Numbered from the stretch's first letter, positions 21,887 to 30,962 are shown. The stretch: 63,126 nt of DNA from an uncultured Prevotella sp. (GCA_900316015.1 ONBG01000015.1:1-63126); one strand, 5' to 3'. Translations and numbers: made by a program. Notes: generated from the letters alone by a model not told the origin.

Positions 21887-23008
21887 TCAACTCTCTTCAT
21901 CTTCTGTAGGGAACTCCATCAGATAAGCCTTGATGAAGCCATCGATCTTTCCATTCATCACCCCTTCCACGTCCGAAGTCTGGTAATTGGTACGATGGTC
22001 TTTCACACGCTTGTCGTCAAAGACATAGCTTCGGATCTGACTGCCCCATTCTATCTTTTTCTTGCCTGCCTCGATCTTTGCCTTCTCTGCCAACCGTCGT
22101 TTCATCGCACGGTCATAGAGCTGTGATTTCAGCAGCAGCATTGCCTTCGCGCGGTTCTTAGGCTGGTCGCGCGTTTCCGTATTCTCAATGAGGATTTCCT
22201 CTTCCTCGCCCGTATCTGGGTCTTGGTACATATATCGCAGTCGCACGCCCGACTCCACCTTGTTCACGTTCTGCCCTCCTGCGCCGCCGCTCCGGAAGGT
22301 ATCCCAGGACACACGAGCCGGATCGACATACACCTCGATGGTATCATCGACAAGCGGAGATACGAAGACACTGGCGAAGCTGGTCATTCTCTTGCCCTGG
22401 GCATTATAGGGAGATACTCGGACGAGGCGGTGAACGCCATTCTCGCTCTTCAGGTATCCATAGGCATATTCTCCCATGATCTCCATGGTTACGCTCTTGA
22501 TGCCAGCCTCATCACCATCCTGCATATTAGAGATGGTCACCTTATAGCCGTGGGCTTCACACCAACGCATGTACATACGCATGAGCATCTGCGCCCAGTC
22601 CTGGCTTTCCGTGCCGCCAGCCCCAGAATTGATCTTCATCACTGCATCCATTGGGTCTTCCTTTTGGCGCAGCATATTCTTCAGTTCCAGGTCTTCTATG
22701 GCACTGATAGCCTTAGCATAGTCAGCATCCACTTCCTCCTCGCTCACCATATTCTCATGGTAGAAGTCGAAGGCAAGCTGAAGCTCATCTGCATATTGAC
22801 GCACTTCCTGGTACCCTTTGAGCCATTTCTCGATACCCTTCACCTTCTTCATTTGCTCCTGGGCACGCTGGGGATCTTCCCAAAAGTCAGGAGCCTGGGT
22901 ACGGAGTTGCTCTTCTTCAAATTCTATTTTCTTCTGGTCTATGTTCAGATAGCGATGCAACGCATCAGCACGCTCCATCACGTCTTTCAATTGATCGGCT
23001 GTTATCAT
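21887..23008 (-). CDS. prfB: Peptide chain release factor 2
   Basis: RF2 recognises UGA and UAA and triggers peptide release. The 373-residue protein shows the N-terminal coiled domain, the NSGAGGTESQDWAQMLMRMY segment and the universal GGQ loop (SGGAGGQNVNKVES) that enters the peptidyl transferase centre. Two things are notable: the reading frame is uninterrupted, so the autoregulatory frameshift at about codon 25 of many bacterial prfB genes is absent, and the stop-codon-reading tripeptide appears as SPY (VRVSPYNAQGKR) where E. coli has SPF. The ATG overlaps the TGA of the upstream acyl-CoA ligase gene by 4 nt (ATGA). Confidence 0.97.
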   Translation of the reverse strand: MITADQLKDVMERADALHRYLNIDQKKIEFEEEQLRTQAPDFWEDPQRAQEQMKKVKGIEKWLKGYQEVRQYADELQLAFDFYHENMVSEEEVDADYAKAISAIEDLELKNMLRQKEDPMDAVMKINSGAGGTESQDWAQMLMRMYMRWCEAHGYKVTISNMQDGDEAGIKSVTMEIMGEYAYGYLKSENGVHRLVRVSPYNAQGKRMTSFASVFVSPLVDDTIEVYVDPARVSWDTFRSGGAGGQNVNKVESGVRLRYMYQDPDTGEEEEILIENTETRDQPKNRAKAMLLLKSQLYDRAMKRRLAEKAKIEAGKKKIEWGSQIRSYVFDDKRVKDHRTNYQTSDVEGVMNGKIDGFIKAYLMEFPTEDEES

Positions 23009-24816
23009 TCTTCCTCGTACATTTTATCGATTACCTTCGCAAAGTTCTTATAGATAACCGGACGCTTTAACTTCAGCGTATTGGTCAGCTCTCCATTCTC
23101 CATAGAGAAATGGTGCGGGAGCAAGGTAATCCGTTTGATTTGTTCATAAGATGCCAATCCCTGTTGTAAGGTATTGATACGATCCATCATCATATTACGA
23201 ATCTGCTGATTGGCACACAGGTCATCCCGTGTCTCGAAAGGTATGTGATGGCTGCGCGCATAGTCTTCCACCAAGCGGAACTCTGGCACGACTAAGGCGG
23301 ACACAAACTTCCGTTGGTCCGCAATGACAGCCACTTGATCGACGAACTTATCCACCAACAGCAGTGCTTCAGTCATCTGCGGGGCGATATACTTCCCATT
23401 ACTGGTCTTAAACAGATCCTTGATACGTTCCGTTAGATATAGTTCCCCATCCTTTAGATAGCCCGCGTCACCGGTATGGAAATAGCCGTCTGCATCGAAC
23501 ACTTGCGCATTTAAGGACGGACGGTTATAATAACCCTTCGTAACGGTTGGACCTTTCAAGAGAATCTCATTGTTTTCGCCAATCTTGATGTCAATGGAAC
23601 TGATGGGGCGCCCCACGGAACCAATGGTATATCCTTCATTCAGATGGTCGCAAGTCACGGTGGCAAGTGTCTCCGTCATGCCATACCCTACAATCATGCC
23701 AATCCCAATGGAATGGACGAATTCCTCTACTTCTGGAGAGACCGTAGCCCCCGCAGTAGGGAAAATATGAGGATGTTCCAGTCCCAATTGCTTGCGCACC
23801 AAGCTCAAGATACTTTTGTTAATGACCTGATATTCGATGGCGAGTGTCAAAGGTGGACGCTTGCCCCGACCCTTATAGTCGACATTGTACTTCTTGCCCA
23901 CCGCCAAGGCATGCTGGAAGATCTTACGCTGCATGGGATTGGCTTCGTCGATCTTCTCTTTGACCTTAGCATACACCTTCTCCCAGAACCTGGGAACAGA
24001 AGACATACAGGTAGGATGAGTCTGGACCAAGGACTCTTGAATCTCTTTCGGATATGTGTTAATGATCAGTTGGGCCCCCTCTGTCAAGGCAAGGTATGCC
24101 CATCCCCGTTCAAAAATATGCGTAAAGGGAAGGAAGTCCATGACCTTGTCTTTCTCCCCGACCGGCACACATTTGTCATTGGCGATGAACGCAGCCTGGT
24201 ACTGACCATAAGTCAGGACGACGCCCTTACTCTCTCCAGTTGTCCCACTGGTATACAAAATATTGCAAATATCATCATCCTTTGTCGATTTCGACAAGTT
24301 GTCCACCTCAGATTGCCGCGGGAGTCCTTCTCCCATCTTGATAAAGTCCTCGAAATAGAGGGCATTGGGGTCATGGGTACTGATGCGAACACTACTGTCG
24401 AAAATAATGATCCGCTCCAAGGAAGGGCATAGGGCGAAGATGCGGTGGGCCTTATCATACTGTTCCTGCTCGCCCACGAAAAGAAAGCGAACCTGTGCAT
24501 CATTGACCATATATTGGATCTGCTGCTCGCTACTGGTAGCATAAAAGGGAATCGACACCACGTTCACGCCATAGGCTCCAAAGTCAGTGTACAAGTAATG
24601 GATACAATTCTGTGAGAACACGGCAATATTCTCCTGCGGCTTAATCCCTAAGTTTAACAAGGCATTGCTCACCTGCTTGACACGCAGGGAGAACTGATTC
24701 CAAGAGACATGGTTCCATTTCAGGCTCCCAAATAGACGGAAGGTAAGCGCAGGGCGGTTCCCATATTTCTTGGCTTGCTCATGAATAAGTACTGACAAGT
24801 AACATCTTGTTTGCAT
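23005..24816 (-). CDS. Long-chain fatty acid--CoA ligase (AMP-forming)
   Basis: This is an ANL-superfamily adenylating enzyme of 603 residues, typical of bacterial long-chain acyl-CoA synthetases; it activates fatty acids via an acyl-AMP. Motifs are the P-loop-like ILYTSGTTGESKGVVLTY (about 180-200), FLPFTHIFERGWAYL, the GYGMTETLATVT block, GSVGRPISSIDIKIGE and the C-terminal HTGDAGYLKDGELYLTERIKDLFKTSNGKYIAP, with the hinge aspartate and the catalytic lysine region. No membrane segment is visible. It is the first gene of a likely operon with prfB, the 46-aa protein and the CYTH gene, and it overlaps prfB by 4 nt. Confidence 0.92.
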   Translation of the reverse strand: MQTRCYLSVLIHEQAKKYGNRPALTFRLFGSLKWNHVSWNQFSLRVKQVSNALLNLGIKPQENIAVFSQNCIHYLYTDFGAYGVNVVSIPFYATSSEQQIQYMVNDAQVRFLFVGEQEQYDKAHRIFALCPSLERIIIFDSSVRISTHDPNALYFEDFIKMGEGLPRQSEVDNLSKSTKDDDICNILYTSGTTGESKGVVLTYGQYQAAFIANDKCVPVGEKDKVMDFLPFTHIFERGWAYLALTEGAQLIINTYPKEIQESLVQTHPTCMSSVPRFWEKVYAKVKEKIDEANPMQRKIFQHALAVGKKYNVDYKGRGKRPPLTLAIEYQVINKSILSLVRKQLGLEHPHIFPTAGATVSPEVEEFVHSIGIGMIVGYGMTETLATVTCDHLNEGYTIGSVGRPISSIDIKIGENNEILLKGPTVTKGYYNRPSLNAQVFDADGYFHTGDAGYLKDGELYLTERIKDLFKTSNGKYIAPQMTEALLLVDKFVDQVAVIADQRKFVSALVVPEFRLVEDYARSHHIPFETRDDLCANQQIRNMMMDRINTLQQGLASYEQIKRITLLPHHFSMENGELTNTLKLKRPVIYKNFAKVIDKMYEEE

Positions 24817-24838
24817 ATTCTCGTGTTTTTAATTGATG

Positions 24839-24869
24839 CAAAGATAGCATAAACCCTCCGAAAATCAAA
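24839..24869 (-). promoter_or_regulatory. Promoter of the acyl-CoA ligase-prfB operon
   Basis: On the minus strand TTTG (24866-24869) and TATCTTTG (24839-24846) are 19 bp apart; the -7 box is 22 nt from the start codon. Confidence 0.72.
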
Positions 24870-24885
24870 ATAAAATGAAAATTTA

Positions 24886-24917
24886 TTTCTGAAATTGAAC
24901 CCTTTCCACTAACTTTG
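24886..24917 (+). promoter_or_regulatory. Promoter of the M20 peptidase gene
   Basis: TAACTTTG (24910-24917) with TTTC (24886-24889) 20 bp upstream. The -7 box ends only 9 nt before the ATG, so the mRNA leader would be a few bases at most. Confidence 0.6.
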
Positions 24918-24926
24918 TATGCGATT

Positions 24927-25988
24927 ATGGTACGACGAGATTATGTGAATGAGGCTGTTGAGTTGCTGAAAGCACTCATTGCAACGCCATCGGTGAGTAG
25001 GAATGAGGAAAAAGCTGCCGATGTAATGGAAAAGTATCTCCGTGGATATGGACTGGACTATTATCGGGAGGGCAATAATATTTGGTGTATGGGTCCTCAT
25101 AGACAGGAAGGTCTCCCCACCCTTCTTCTCAATGCGCATATCGATACGGTCAAGCCCGTGGATAGCTGGAGTCGCCCGCCATTTGTCCCCACACAAGAAG
25201 GAGACATGATCTATGGCCTAGGCAGTAACGACTGTGGTGGAGGACTGGTCTCCTTATTGCAAGTTTTCCGCTATCTGATCACGCGACAACAGCCCTATCA
25301 GGTCATCTACCTGGCTTCTGCCGAGGAAGAGGTATCAGGCAAGGATGGCATCTCCCGTGTTCTTCCATTACTCCCCAAGATAGACGTAGCTGTGGTAGGA
25401 GAGCCAACAGGCATGCAACCCGCCATTGCAGAGAAAGGATTGATGGTGCTGGATGTGGTCGCCCATGGGAAAAGTGGGCACGCTGCCCGAAATGAAGGGG
25501 TCAATGCTATCTATCAAGCCTTGGAAGACATGCGCTGGTTCCGTGACTACCGGTTTAAGAAGGTGAGTGATTTCTTAGGTCCTACCCAAATGAACCTCAC
25601 GGTCGTTAAGGCTGGCACCCAACATAATGTCATTCCCGATCGATGCGAGATGGTTGTAGATGTAAGGACCAATGAGCTCTATACCAACCAAGAAGTATTA
25701 GACTTTATCAAGACACAGGTCAAGAGCGAGGTCACAGCAAGATCTACCAGACTCAGTTCGTCCCATATCAACCCACAGCATCCACTCATTAGGAGATGTA
25801 TAGCTATGGGGATGACGCCCTTCGGATCTCCCACACTCAGCGACCAAACACTCATGCCCTTTCCTTCGTTCAAGCTCGGTCCGGGGCAATCGTCAAGGTC
25901 GCATTCAGCCGATGAGTTCATCCGCATTTCTGAAATAGAGGATGCAATCTCTACATATCTCACCTTGCTTGACGGAACTGAACTGTAA
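24927..25988 (+). CDS. M20-family metallopeptidase, ArgE/DapE type
   Basis: The 353-residue protein is a dinuclear zinc amidohydrolase. Visible metal and catalytic sites are NAHIDTV (His71, Asp73), YGLGSNDCGGG (bridging Asp), SAEEEVSG (general-base Glu followed by a zinc-binding Glu), GEPTGMQPAIAEKG (zinc Asp replaced by Glu in GEP, as in many members) and the late HSADEFI histidine. ArgE, DapE and related enzymes remove acyl groups from ornithine, diaminopimelate or, in some Bacteroidota, N-acylcitrulline; the substrate here is not decided by sequence. The ATG at 24927 is chosen because the TTG eleven bases earlier lies in the -7 box. It is divergent from the acyl-CoA ligase. Confidence 0.9.
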   Translation: MVRRDYVNEAVELLKALIATPSVSRNEEKAADVMEKYLRGYGLDYYREGNNIWCMGPHRQEGLPTLLLNAHIDTVKPVDSWSRPPFVPTQEGDMIYGLGSNDCGGGLVSLLQVFRYLITRQQPYQVIYLASAEEEVSGKDGISRVLPLLPKIDVAVVGEPTGMQPAIAEKGLMVLDVVAHGKSGHAARNEGVNAIYQALEDMRWFRDYRFKKVSDFLGPTQMNLTVVKAGTQHNVIPDRCEMVVDVRTNELYTNQEVLDFIKTQVKSEVTARSTRLSSSHINPQHPLIRRCIAMGMTPFGSPTLSDQTLMPFPSFKLGPGQSSRSHSADEFIRISEIEDAISTYLTLLDGTEL

Positions 25989-26022
25989 TTGCACACTTTA
26001 TTTCGCGGGAGACAGAGGTGCC

Positions 26023-27774
26023 CTACCTTCCTAACCAGGACTCCGGATTTAGCTTTGCCGTTTCTTTCCGTAACTGGAATTGCAGGATATGATCCGGTCC
26101 TACAGTACCTAATGCCTGCCGGGCCGATACCCTCTGCCCCTGGCGGACACTTACAGACTTTAGATTGCAATAGACGCTGATATATACACCGTGGCGAACC
26201 ATGACATTCCATGAGCCTGCATAACCAAAGACAGCACTCACTTCGCCGTCATAGATACTTCTTGCCATACATCCCGCTTGCCCTAAGATATTAATACCCT
26301 TATTGTCCAAGGTCACACCTTTCAGTCCTTCTACATTATACTGTCCGAAATGACTGACAATCCGATAACTACCCGTGATCGGCATAGGCAACCGACCCTT
26401 ATTGGCTTCAAATCCTCCACTCATCATCCGGTCGACCGTGCTGACCGTCTTTGCCTCTTCCACGTCTTTCTTAGCTTCGGCAACAGCCCTTTCATTCCGC
26501 TCGGCATCCGCTTTTGCCTTGAGCTCAGCAGCCTGCCGAGCTGCCTCAGCCTCTCTTGCCTGCTGTTCCGCACGCACCTGCGCGGCCCTCGCTGCTGCTG
26601 CAGCCTCTGCAGCACGCTGTTGTTCTTTTTTCTTTGCATCTGCCGCAGCCTGTTCCTGTTGCGCCTTCTGGGCAGCGAGTGCAGCCTGCCGAGCTGCCTC
26701 AGCCTGAGCCTTCGCCTTTTCCTCTGCGGCCTTAGCCTCGGCTACACGTCGGGCATTCTCACGTGCAGCAGCCTCAGCAGCAGCCTTCTTCGCGGCTAAT
26801 TCCGCGGCTCTCTTCTTGGCTGCCGCTGCTGCAGCAGCCTTTCGTTGTGCCTCTGCCGCGGCACGAGCACGGGCTTTTGCCACCTCTTGGGCGACTAACC
26901 GATCAATTTGGGCATTCAAGGCAGCATCTTTCTGACGTTGCTGGGCAAGGATGCCCTGAATGGTTTTCTGCTGTTTCTGTAACCCCTGGACAACCTGTTG
27001 TTGCTCATTTTGCTTGTTCTGCAATTCGGCATGCGCCTTTTGGTTCTTATACAGCAAAGTATTCTTATGCCCCTTCACCGTTTCGAGTTGCCGATGTTTA
27101 TTGTTCACCTGGTTCTGTTTAGCCATTACCTGCTCACCCTGTGCACGCTGGAAGGCGGCATACTCTCGGACAAAGCGAAGACGACGATACATTTGAGTAA
27201 GACTTTTGGCTGAAAATATAAACATCAACCGATCCTGCACCGTGCGATGACGTGCCATATACCGCATTGACTTGATATATTTTGCCTTGCGATCATTCAA
27301 CTGCTGTTCCAATGTCTTCAATTGGGATTTCAGGATGCCAATATTCCCCTCAATATGATGGATATCGGACTGGATGCCATCAATAGATTTTTGACGGTCC
27401 TCTATCTCACTGTTGATAACCAACAAGTTTTGGAGACGCTGCTTGACATCTGCCTGATTATGCCGAAGTGCCTGTTCTTGTTCCCGTATCTTCTTCTGGA
27501 TCGCAGCACGCTGACTCTGCAGTCCTCGGATAGAAGAATTGGTGTAGATGGTGTTATTGGCATTCTTCGTCGTCTTCACCACCTTACCCCTGGCCCTATT
27601 CCTTGTGGTAGAGCCCTTGGCAGTTGTACTCAAAGCCTTCTTTGAGGAAGTTTTTTTGCGCCGATCCGTTGTCTGTGTGGTCTTTGCCTTCTTTGTAGTA
27701 GACCGCTTTTGCGTCTGAGCCCCCATCGAAAGTGTGACCGAGAGCAAAAGGATCATGATAGCTATTCGTCTCAT
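26023..27774 (-). CDS. EnvC-like murein hydrolase activator with degenerate LytM domain
   Basis: The 583-residue protein has a signal peptide (MRRIAIMILLLSVTLSMGAQ), a basic Ser/Thr/Lys stretch, a long coiled coil (about 80-280), an alanine- and charge-rich helical segment (about 285-430) and a C-terminal M23/LytM-like domain (about 455-583). In that domain the zinc and catalytic positions look lost: the HHGIDI-type motif reads NKGINI, the HxH motif region reads SVYCNL, and LHFEIR reads LQFQLR. EnvC-type proteins without a catalytic site activate cell-separation amidases, so that role is inferred here. It follows the DUF4292 gene with no gap (TAAATG) as the last gene of the dut operon. Confidence 0.88.
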   Translation of the reverse strand: MRRIAIMILLLSVTLSMGAQTQKRSTTKKAKTTQTTDRRKKTSSKKALSTTAKGSTTRNRARGKVVKTTKNANNTIYTNSSIRGLQSQRAAIQKKIREQEQALRHNQADVKQRLQNLLVINSEIEDRQKSIDGIQSDIHHIEGNIGILKSQLKTLEQQLNDRKAKYIKSMRYMARHRTVQDRLMFIFSAKSLTQMYRRLRFVREYAAFQRAQGEQVMAKQNQVNNKHRQLETVKGHKNTLLYKNQKAHAELQNKQNEQQQVVQGLQKQQKTIQGILAQQRQKDAALNAQIDRLVAQEVAKARARAAAEAQRKAAAAAAAKKRAAELAAKKAAAEAAARENARRVAEAKAAEEKAKAQAEAARQAALAAQKAQQEQAAADAKKKEQQRAAEAAAAARAAQVRAEQQAREAEAARQAAELKAKADAERNERAVAEAKKDVEEAKTVSTVDRMMSGGFEANKGRLPMPITGSYRIVSHFGQYNVEGLKGVTLDNKGINILGQAGCMARSIYDGEVSAVFGYAGSWNVMVRHGVYISVYCNLKSVSVRQGQRVSARQALGTVGPDHILQFQLRKETAKLNPESWLGR

Positions 27775-28668
27775 TTACATACTCAATAATTTACCTAAGA
27801 CATCCTTAGGCTCTACTTTCTTATACTTATTGGACACGGAAGTCTCTGGATCCCAGTCCGAGTCTGTTCTCACACCGTTCATCTCTATCGTCACTTCCAT
27901 CTTTTGTATTTTCTTCGAGGCAGTCGTCGTGAAATCAAAGGTCTGCGAAGCAGGAAACATCTTCGTACCCACTGCCTTGAAATCATTATATTTCCAGTTG
28001 AGGGTCGACACTCCATGATCCTTGCTCACATACTTGATAATGGCAGAAACAATACGACCAGTCGTACGATTGGCATCCCACTGGTAATGCATATTGTTAT
28101 GAGTAAGGGTCACGGGCAGCAAGTCTCCTCCCACATGCGCATTGACATCAAACTTCTCCAAATCCCCCTCAGAGACCTTTTGTGCGCCAGGCAGCAACAA
28201 CTGATTCCAAAAAAGAGCCTGCAGGCTATAGAAATTCAGCCCATTCTGCTGGAGGAAATCCAACTCATGATAGTCTGCCTTCACATATTGTTTATGGATA
28301 CGGTCGACGACGAGGACATAGGTCGGTGTAAACTCCAGTCGTCCTACCTCTGATCCAATAAGCGGCATTGACAGCTGCAATCGGATGACCACGTCCTTTC
28401 GCATGTGGATGGAACCAGGGACCGAGATATCATCTTTATTCCCAGCCTTCAAGGTAAAAGTCATATTGCCGACGATATTCTTGGCATAGACCTGATGGTC
28501 AGACACCTTCTGTAGAAAGGTTATCTTCTGCACGCCTGTTGTTGGTTGCTGGGCGCTTGCCTGATGGGTTATGGTACTGTCCTGTATTATAGCCCTTTTG
28601 CTTCCGCAAGAGGCCAATACTAATAGGGTTACACACAAGATGGTATTCTTGATGGTCGACTTTTTCAT
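27775..28668 (-). CDS. DUF4292 lipoprotein
   Basis: The 297-residue protein begins with a lipoprotein signal peptide ending in the lipobox LASC (cysteine about residue 21). The rest matches the DUF4292 family common in Bacteroidota, a LolA/LolB-like beta-rich fold, with segments such as NIVGNMTFTLKAG, IRLQLSMPLIGSEVGRLEFTP and RIHKQYVKADYHELDFLQQNG. It should be anchored in a membrane facing the periplasm. The TPR lipoprotein gene ends 1 nt before it and EnvC begins directly after its stop codon. A role in outer-membrane lipoprotein or lipid handling is only suggested by the fold. Confidence 0.85.
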   Translation of the reverse strand: MKKSTIKNTILCVTLLVLASCGSKRAIIQDSTITHQASAQQPTTGVQKITFLQKVSDHQVYAKNIVGNMTFTLKAGNKDDISVPGSIHMRKDVVIRLQLSMPLIGSEVGRLEFTPTYVLVVDRIHKQYVKADYHELDFLQQNGLNFYSLQALFWNQLLLPGAQKVSEGDLEKFDVNAHVGGDLLPVTLTHNNMHYQWDANRTTGRIVSAIIKYVSKDHGVSTLNWKYNDFKAVGTKMFPASQTFDFTTTASKKIQKMEVTIEMNGVRTDSDWDPETSVSNKYKKVEPKDVLGKLLSM

Positions 28669-28669
28669 A

Positions 28670-30481
28670 TTACTTGATATATTTCTTCAACTTAATTTTC
28701 CGCTCGAGTATTGCCTGGTTATCAACGCCACCGGCTCTCAATGCTTTTTTCCAAAAATCCAATGCTGCTGCCATGTCTCCCAACTTGGCATGTATATCCC
28801 CTGCGTGTTCAAGGACAACGCCACTCTGAACAGAATCCGTATCATTCAAGACAGCTTGATCAGCATAGATCTTCGCCTCGGCATAGCGTCCTTGCCTGAA
28901 AAGAATCCAAGCATAGGTATCCAGGAAAGTCGAGTTCCTTGGCTCTGCTTGCACGGTCTTATAGCTCATTTGTTCTGCCTTCTGCAATTCGCGGTTTTCC
29001 TGGCTCAGGAAATACGCATAATTATTCAGGCATTCCACGTTATCAACTTTCCATTGCAGGCAACTGTCATATGCGGCATAAGCTTCATCCGCTCTTCCTT
29101 TCTGGTGAAGGATATCACCCATGAACCCATAGAAATCAGATACGATATTAGGATCGCTTTGTGAGTTGATCTCACTTACTCCCTTCTGGAAGGTATTCAA
29201 TGCCATATCTGCATTGTTCTTCTGATAATAGGCGACACCAAGGAAATAATAGAAGGCCATCTCCTCTGGGTTATACTCCAAAGCAGGCTTGCTCAGGTCG
29301 ATCACCTTGTCCCAGTTCTTCTTTGCCCATTCTGCTTGGATCAACTGAAATCTCGCCGCAGCATTGTCCGGAGCAATATCGATGACATGTTGGTATGCTT
29401 TGAGAACAGAATCCTGAGGCATTTTCTTCAAGCTCATATACGCTGCGTTCAGACCCGCCACATCTGCATCTTTCGGATGGGCCGCCATCACGCGCTGGAA
29501 GAGACGGAGGATCTTCGTACTATCCCCACCCTGCTGCTGATTATCGCGGACAGCCTGTTGCAATAACGTGATCCGACTTTCAGAAGAAGTCTTAGGGCTC
29601 AAAAGCATTTGCACCTTCATCTGGTTTGCCAAGGAATCTTGCCCCATCGCCTGATAATAATCCGCCATAGAACTCTGCACATAGGCATTATCCGGTTCCT
29701 CCTTCAATGCCGCCGAAAAAATCTGGTAAGCTTCCTTCTCCCGCTTGTTTTGCATCAGCCAATTGCCCATCATCACCTTATAATTCAAGTCACTTGGATG
29801 GGCATCCGACAATTTCTTCAGGACGCCGAACGCAGATTTCTTGTCACCCTTAAGTTCATAGACCTGCATCTTCGACAGGATAATCCCCTCGCTTTCACCC
29901 TCGATCTGTTCAATCCTATTGATAGTCGAGAGCATCTTGTCATAATCTTTCTGCTGCTGATACAAGCGCAAGAGGATCTCAAGGACATCCTCACGGTCTC
30001 TGTTACGAGCATACAAATTCTCAAAGGACTCAATAGCCTTAGCATAGTCCTTGGCATTCGTATAATACTGTGCGACCCTTTCTATATAATAGCTGTTATC
30101 AGGGTTCAATGCTGCTGCCTTCTCAAGATGGTTCAAAGCCAAGGAGTCCTGCTTCAATTCTGAGAGGTAAACAGATTCAGCGAAGTAAGCCTCCGCAGCA
30201 TACGGATTGATTTTCAGGGCATGCTGCAATAAGTCATAAGCAGCTGCATAATGACCAGCATTTTCCTGACGTACCGACTCCAAGAAAAAATAGTCATAGC
30301 GCAGGCTATCCTCAGCACTCAATGCACTTTGGATTGAGACTCCATTAGCAGTACGTTCCATCAGACTCCCCTTCTTCTGAAGGGCAGCATTCCTCGTTGC
30401 GCAGGATCCCACCATCAAGGATAGACCGACGATACACACGAAAAATAGATTTCTATGTCTCACGATTGACTCCAAGATCAT
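28670..30481 (-). CDS. TPR-repeat lipoprotein
   Basis: The 603-residue protein has a signal peptide with lipobox VGSC (cysteine about residue 28) and tandem tetratricopeptide repeats over almost the whole length. The repeats are recognisable in AYDLLQHALKINPYAAEAYFAES, ALNHLEKAAALNPDNSYYIE, AIESFENLYARN and the final AYAAYDSCLQWK and AEAKIYADQAVLNDTD. TPR arrays bind partner proteins; this one would act at the periplasmic face of a membrane. The gene lies between dut and DUF4292 with spacers of 9 and 1 nt. Its partners are unknown, although the operon with EnvC suggests envelope work. Confidence 0.87.
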   Translation of the reverse strand: MILESIVRHRNLFFVCIVGLSLMVGSCATRNAALQKKGSLMERTANGVSIQSALSAEDSLRYDYFFLESVRQENAGHYAAAYDLLQHALKINPYAAEAYFAESVYLSELKQDSLALNHLEKAAALNPDNSYYIERVAQYYTNAKDYAKAIESFENLYARNRDREDVLEILLRLYQQQKDYDKMLSTINRIEQIEGESEGIILSKMQVYELKGDKKSAFGVLKKLSDAHPSDLNYKVMMGNWLMQNKREKEAYQIFSAALKEEPDNAYVQSSMADYYQAMGQDSLANQMKVQMLLSPKTSSESRITLLQQAVRDNQQQGGDSTKILRLFQRVMAAHPKDADVAGLNAAYMSLKKMPQDSVLKAYQHVIDIAPDNAAARFQLIQAEWAKKNWDKVIDLSKPALEYNPEEMAFYYFLGVAYYQKNNADMALNTFQKGVSEINSQSDPNIVSDFYGFMGDILHQKGRADEAYAAYDSCLQWKVDNVECLNNYAYFLSQENRELQKAEQMSYKTVQAEPRNSTFLDTYAWILFRQGRYAEAKIYADQAVLNDTDSVQSGVVLEHAGDIHAKLGDMAAALDFWKKALRAGGVDNQAILERKIKLKKYIK

Positions 30482-30490
30482 TAGATTGAA

Positions 30491-30928
30491 TTATTGAACA
30501 CCCGTATGGCCATATCCGCCCTCACCTCGCTCTGTCTCGTCAAGTTGCGTCACTTCCACGAACGAACCTTGCTCATGACGAGCGATAACCATTTGGGCAA
30601 TACGTTCCCCATCATGGATCACAAAATCCTCCTGACTGAGATTAATCAAGAGGACCCCAATCTCACCACGGTAGTCTGCATCGATGGTACCAGGGGAATT
30701 CAGAACCGTGATCCCATACTTCAAAGCCAAGCCGCTACGAGGACGTACCTGAGCTTCGAAACCTGCGGGAAGAGCAATATGCAGGCCTGTTTTGATAATG
30801 ACGCGCTCTAAAGGATGTAGGGTGATAGGAGCATCTAAATTAGCACGAAGATCCATCCCCGCACTCTGTTCCGTAGCATAAACCGGCAACGGCTGATGCC
30901 CTTTATTTACGACTTTTATTGTGACCAT
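30491..30928 (-). CDS. dut: Deoxyuridine triphosphatase
   Basis: dUTPase hydrolyses dUTP to dUMP and diphosphate, keeping uracil out of DNA and feeding thymidylate synthesis. The 145-residue homotrimer-type protein has the five motifs in order: [35 protein letters not shown] (the catalytic Asp is in this motif), GERIAQMVI and the C-terminal [10 protein letters not shown] arm. It is the first gene of the dut-TPR-DUF4292-envC operon; a -7 box lies 26 nt upstream. The window also holds ung, the other uracil-control gene, 28 kb away. Confidence 0.97.
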   Translation of the reverse strand: MVTIKVVNKGHQPLPVYATEQSAGMDLRANLDAPITLHPLERVIIKTGLHIALPAGFEAQVRPRSGLALKYGITVLNSPGTIDADYRGEIGVLLINLSQEDFVIHDGERIAQMVIARHEQGSFVEVTQLDETERGEGGYGHTGVQ

Positions 30929-30954
30929 GATTGCAAAATACCTTATTTAAAATG

Positions 30955-30962
30955 CAAAAATA
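30955..30962 (-). promoter_or_regulatory. dut operon promoter -7 box
   Basis: TATTTTTG on the minus strand, 26 nt from the dut start; there is no clear -33 box. Confidence 0.55.

Noticed and set aside
21900-23008. Programmed frameshift in prfB
   Set aside because: I looked for an in-frame UGA near codon 25; the frame is continuous and there is none.
22223-23053. A 276-codon plus-strand frame opposite prfB
   Set aside because: It is the antisense of a highly conserved gene; the long frame follows from the codon bias of prfB.
23644-24432. A 262-codon plus-strand frame opposite the acyl-CoA ligase
   Set aside because: Antisense shadow of a clear enzyme gene, with no promoter or family resemblance.
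26350-26799. Leu/Ser/Cys-rich and Ala-rich plus-strand frames; internal DNA repetitiveness suggesting an array
   Set aside because: This is the reverse of the alanine/glutamate-rich helical part of the EnvC-like protein; the repeats are codon-level (GCN) and not CRISPR units.
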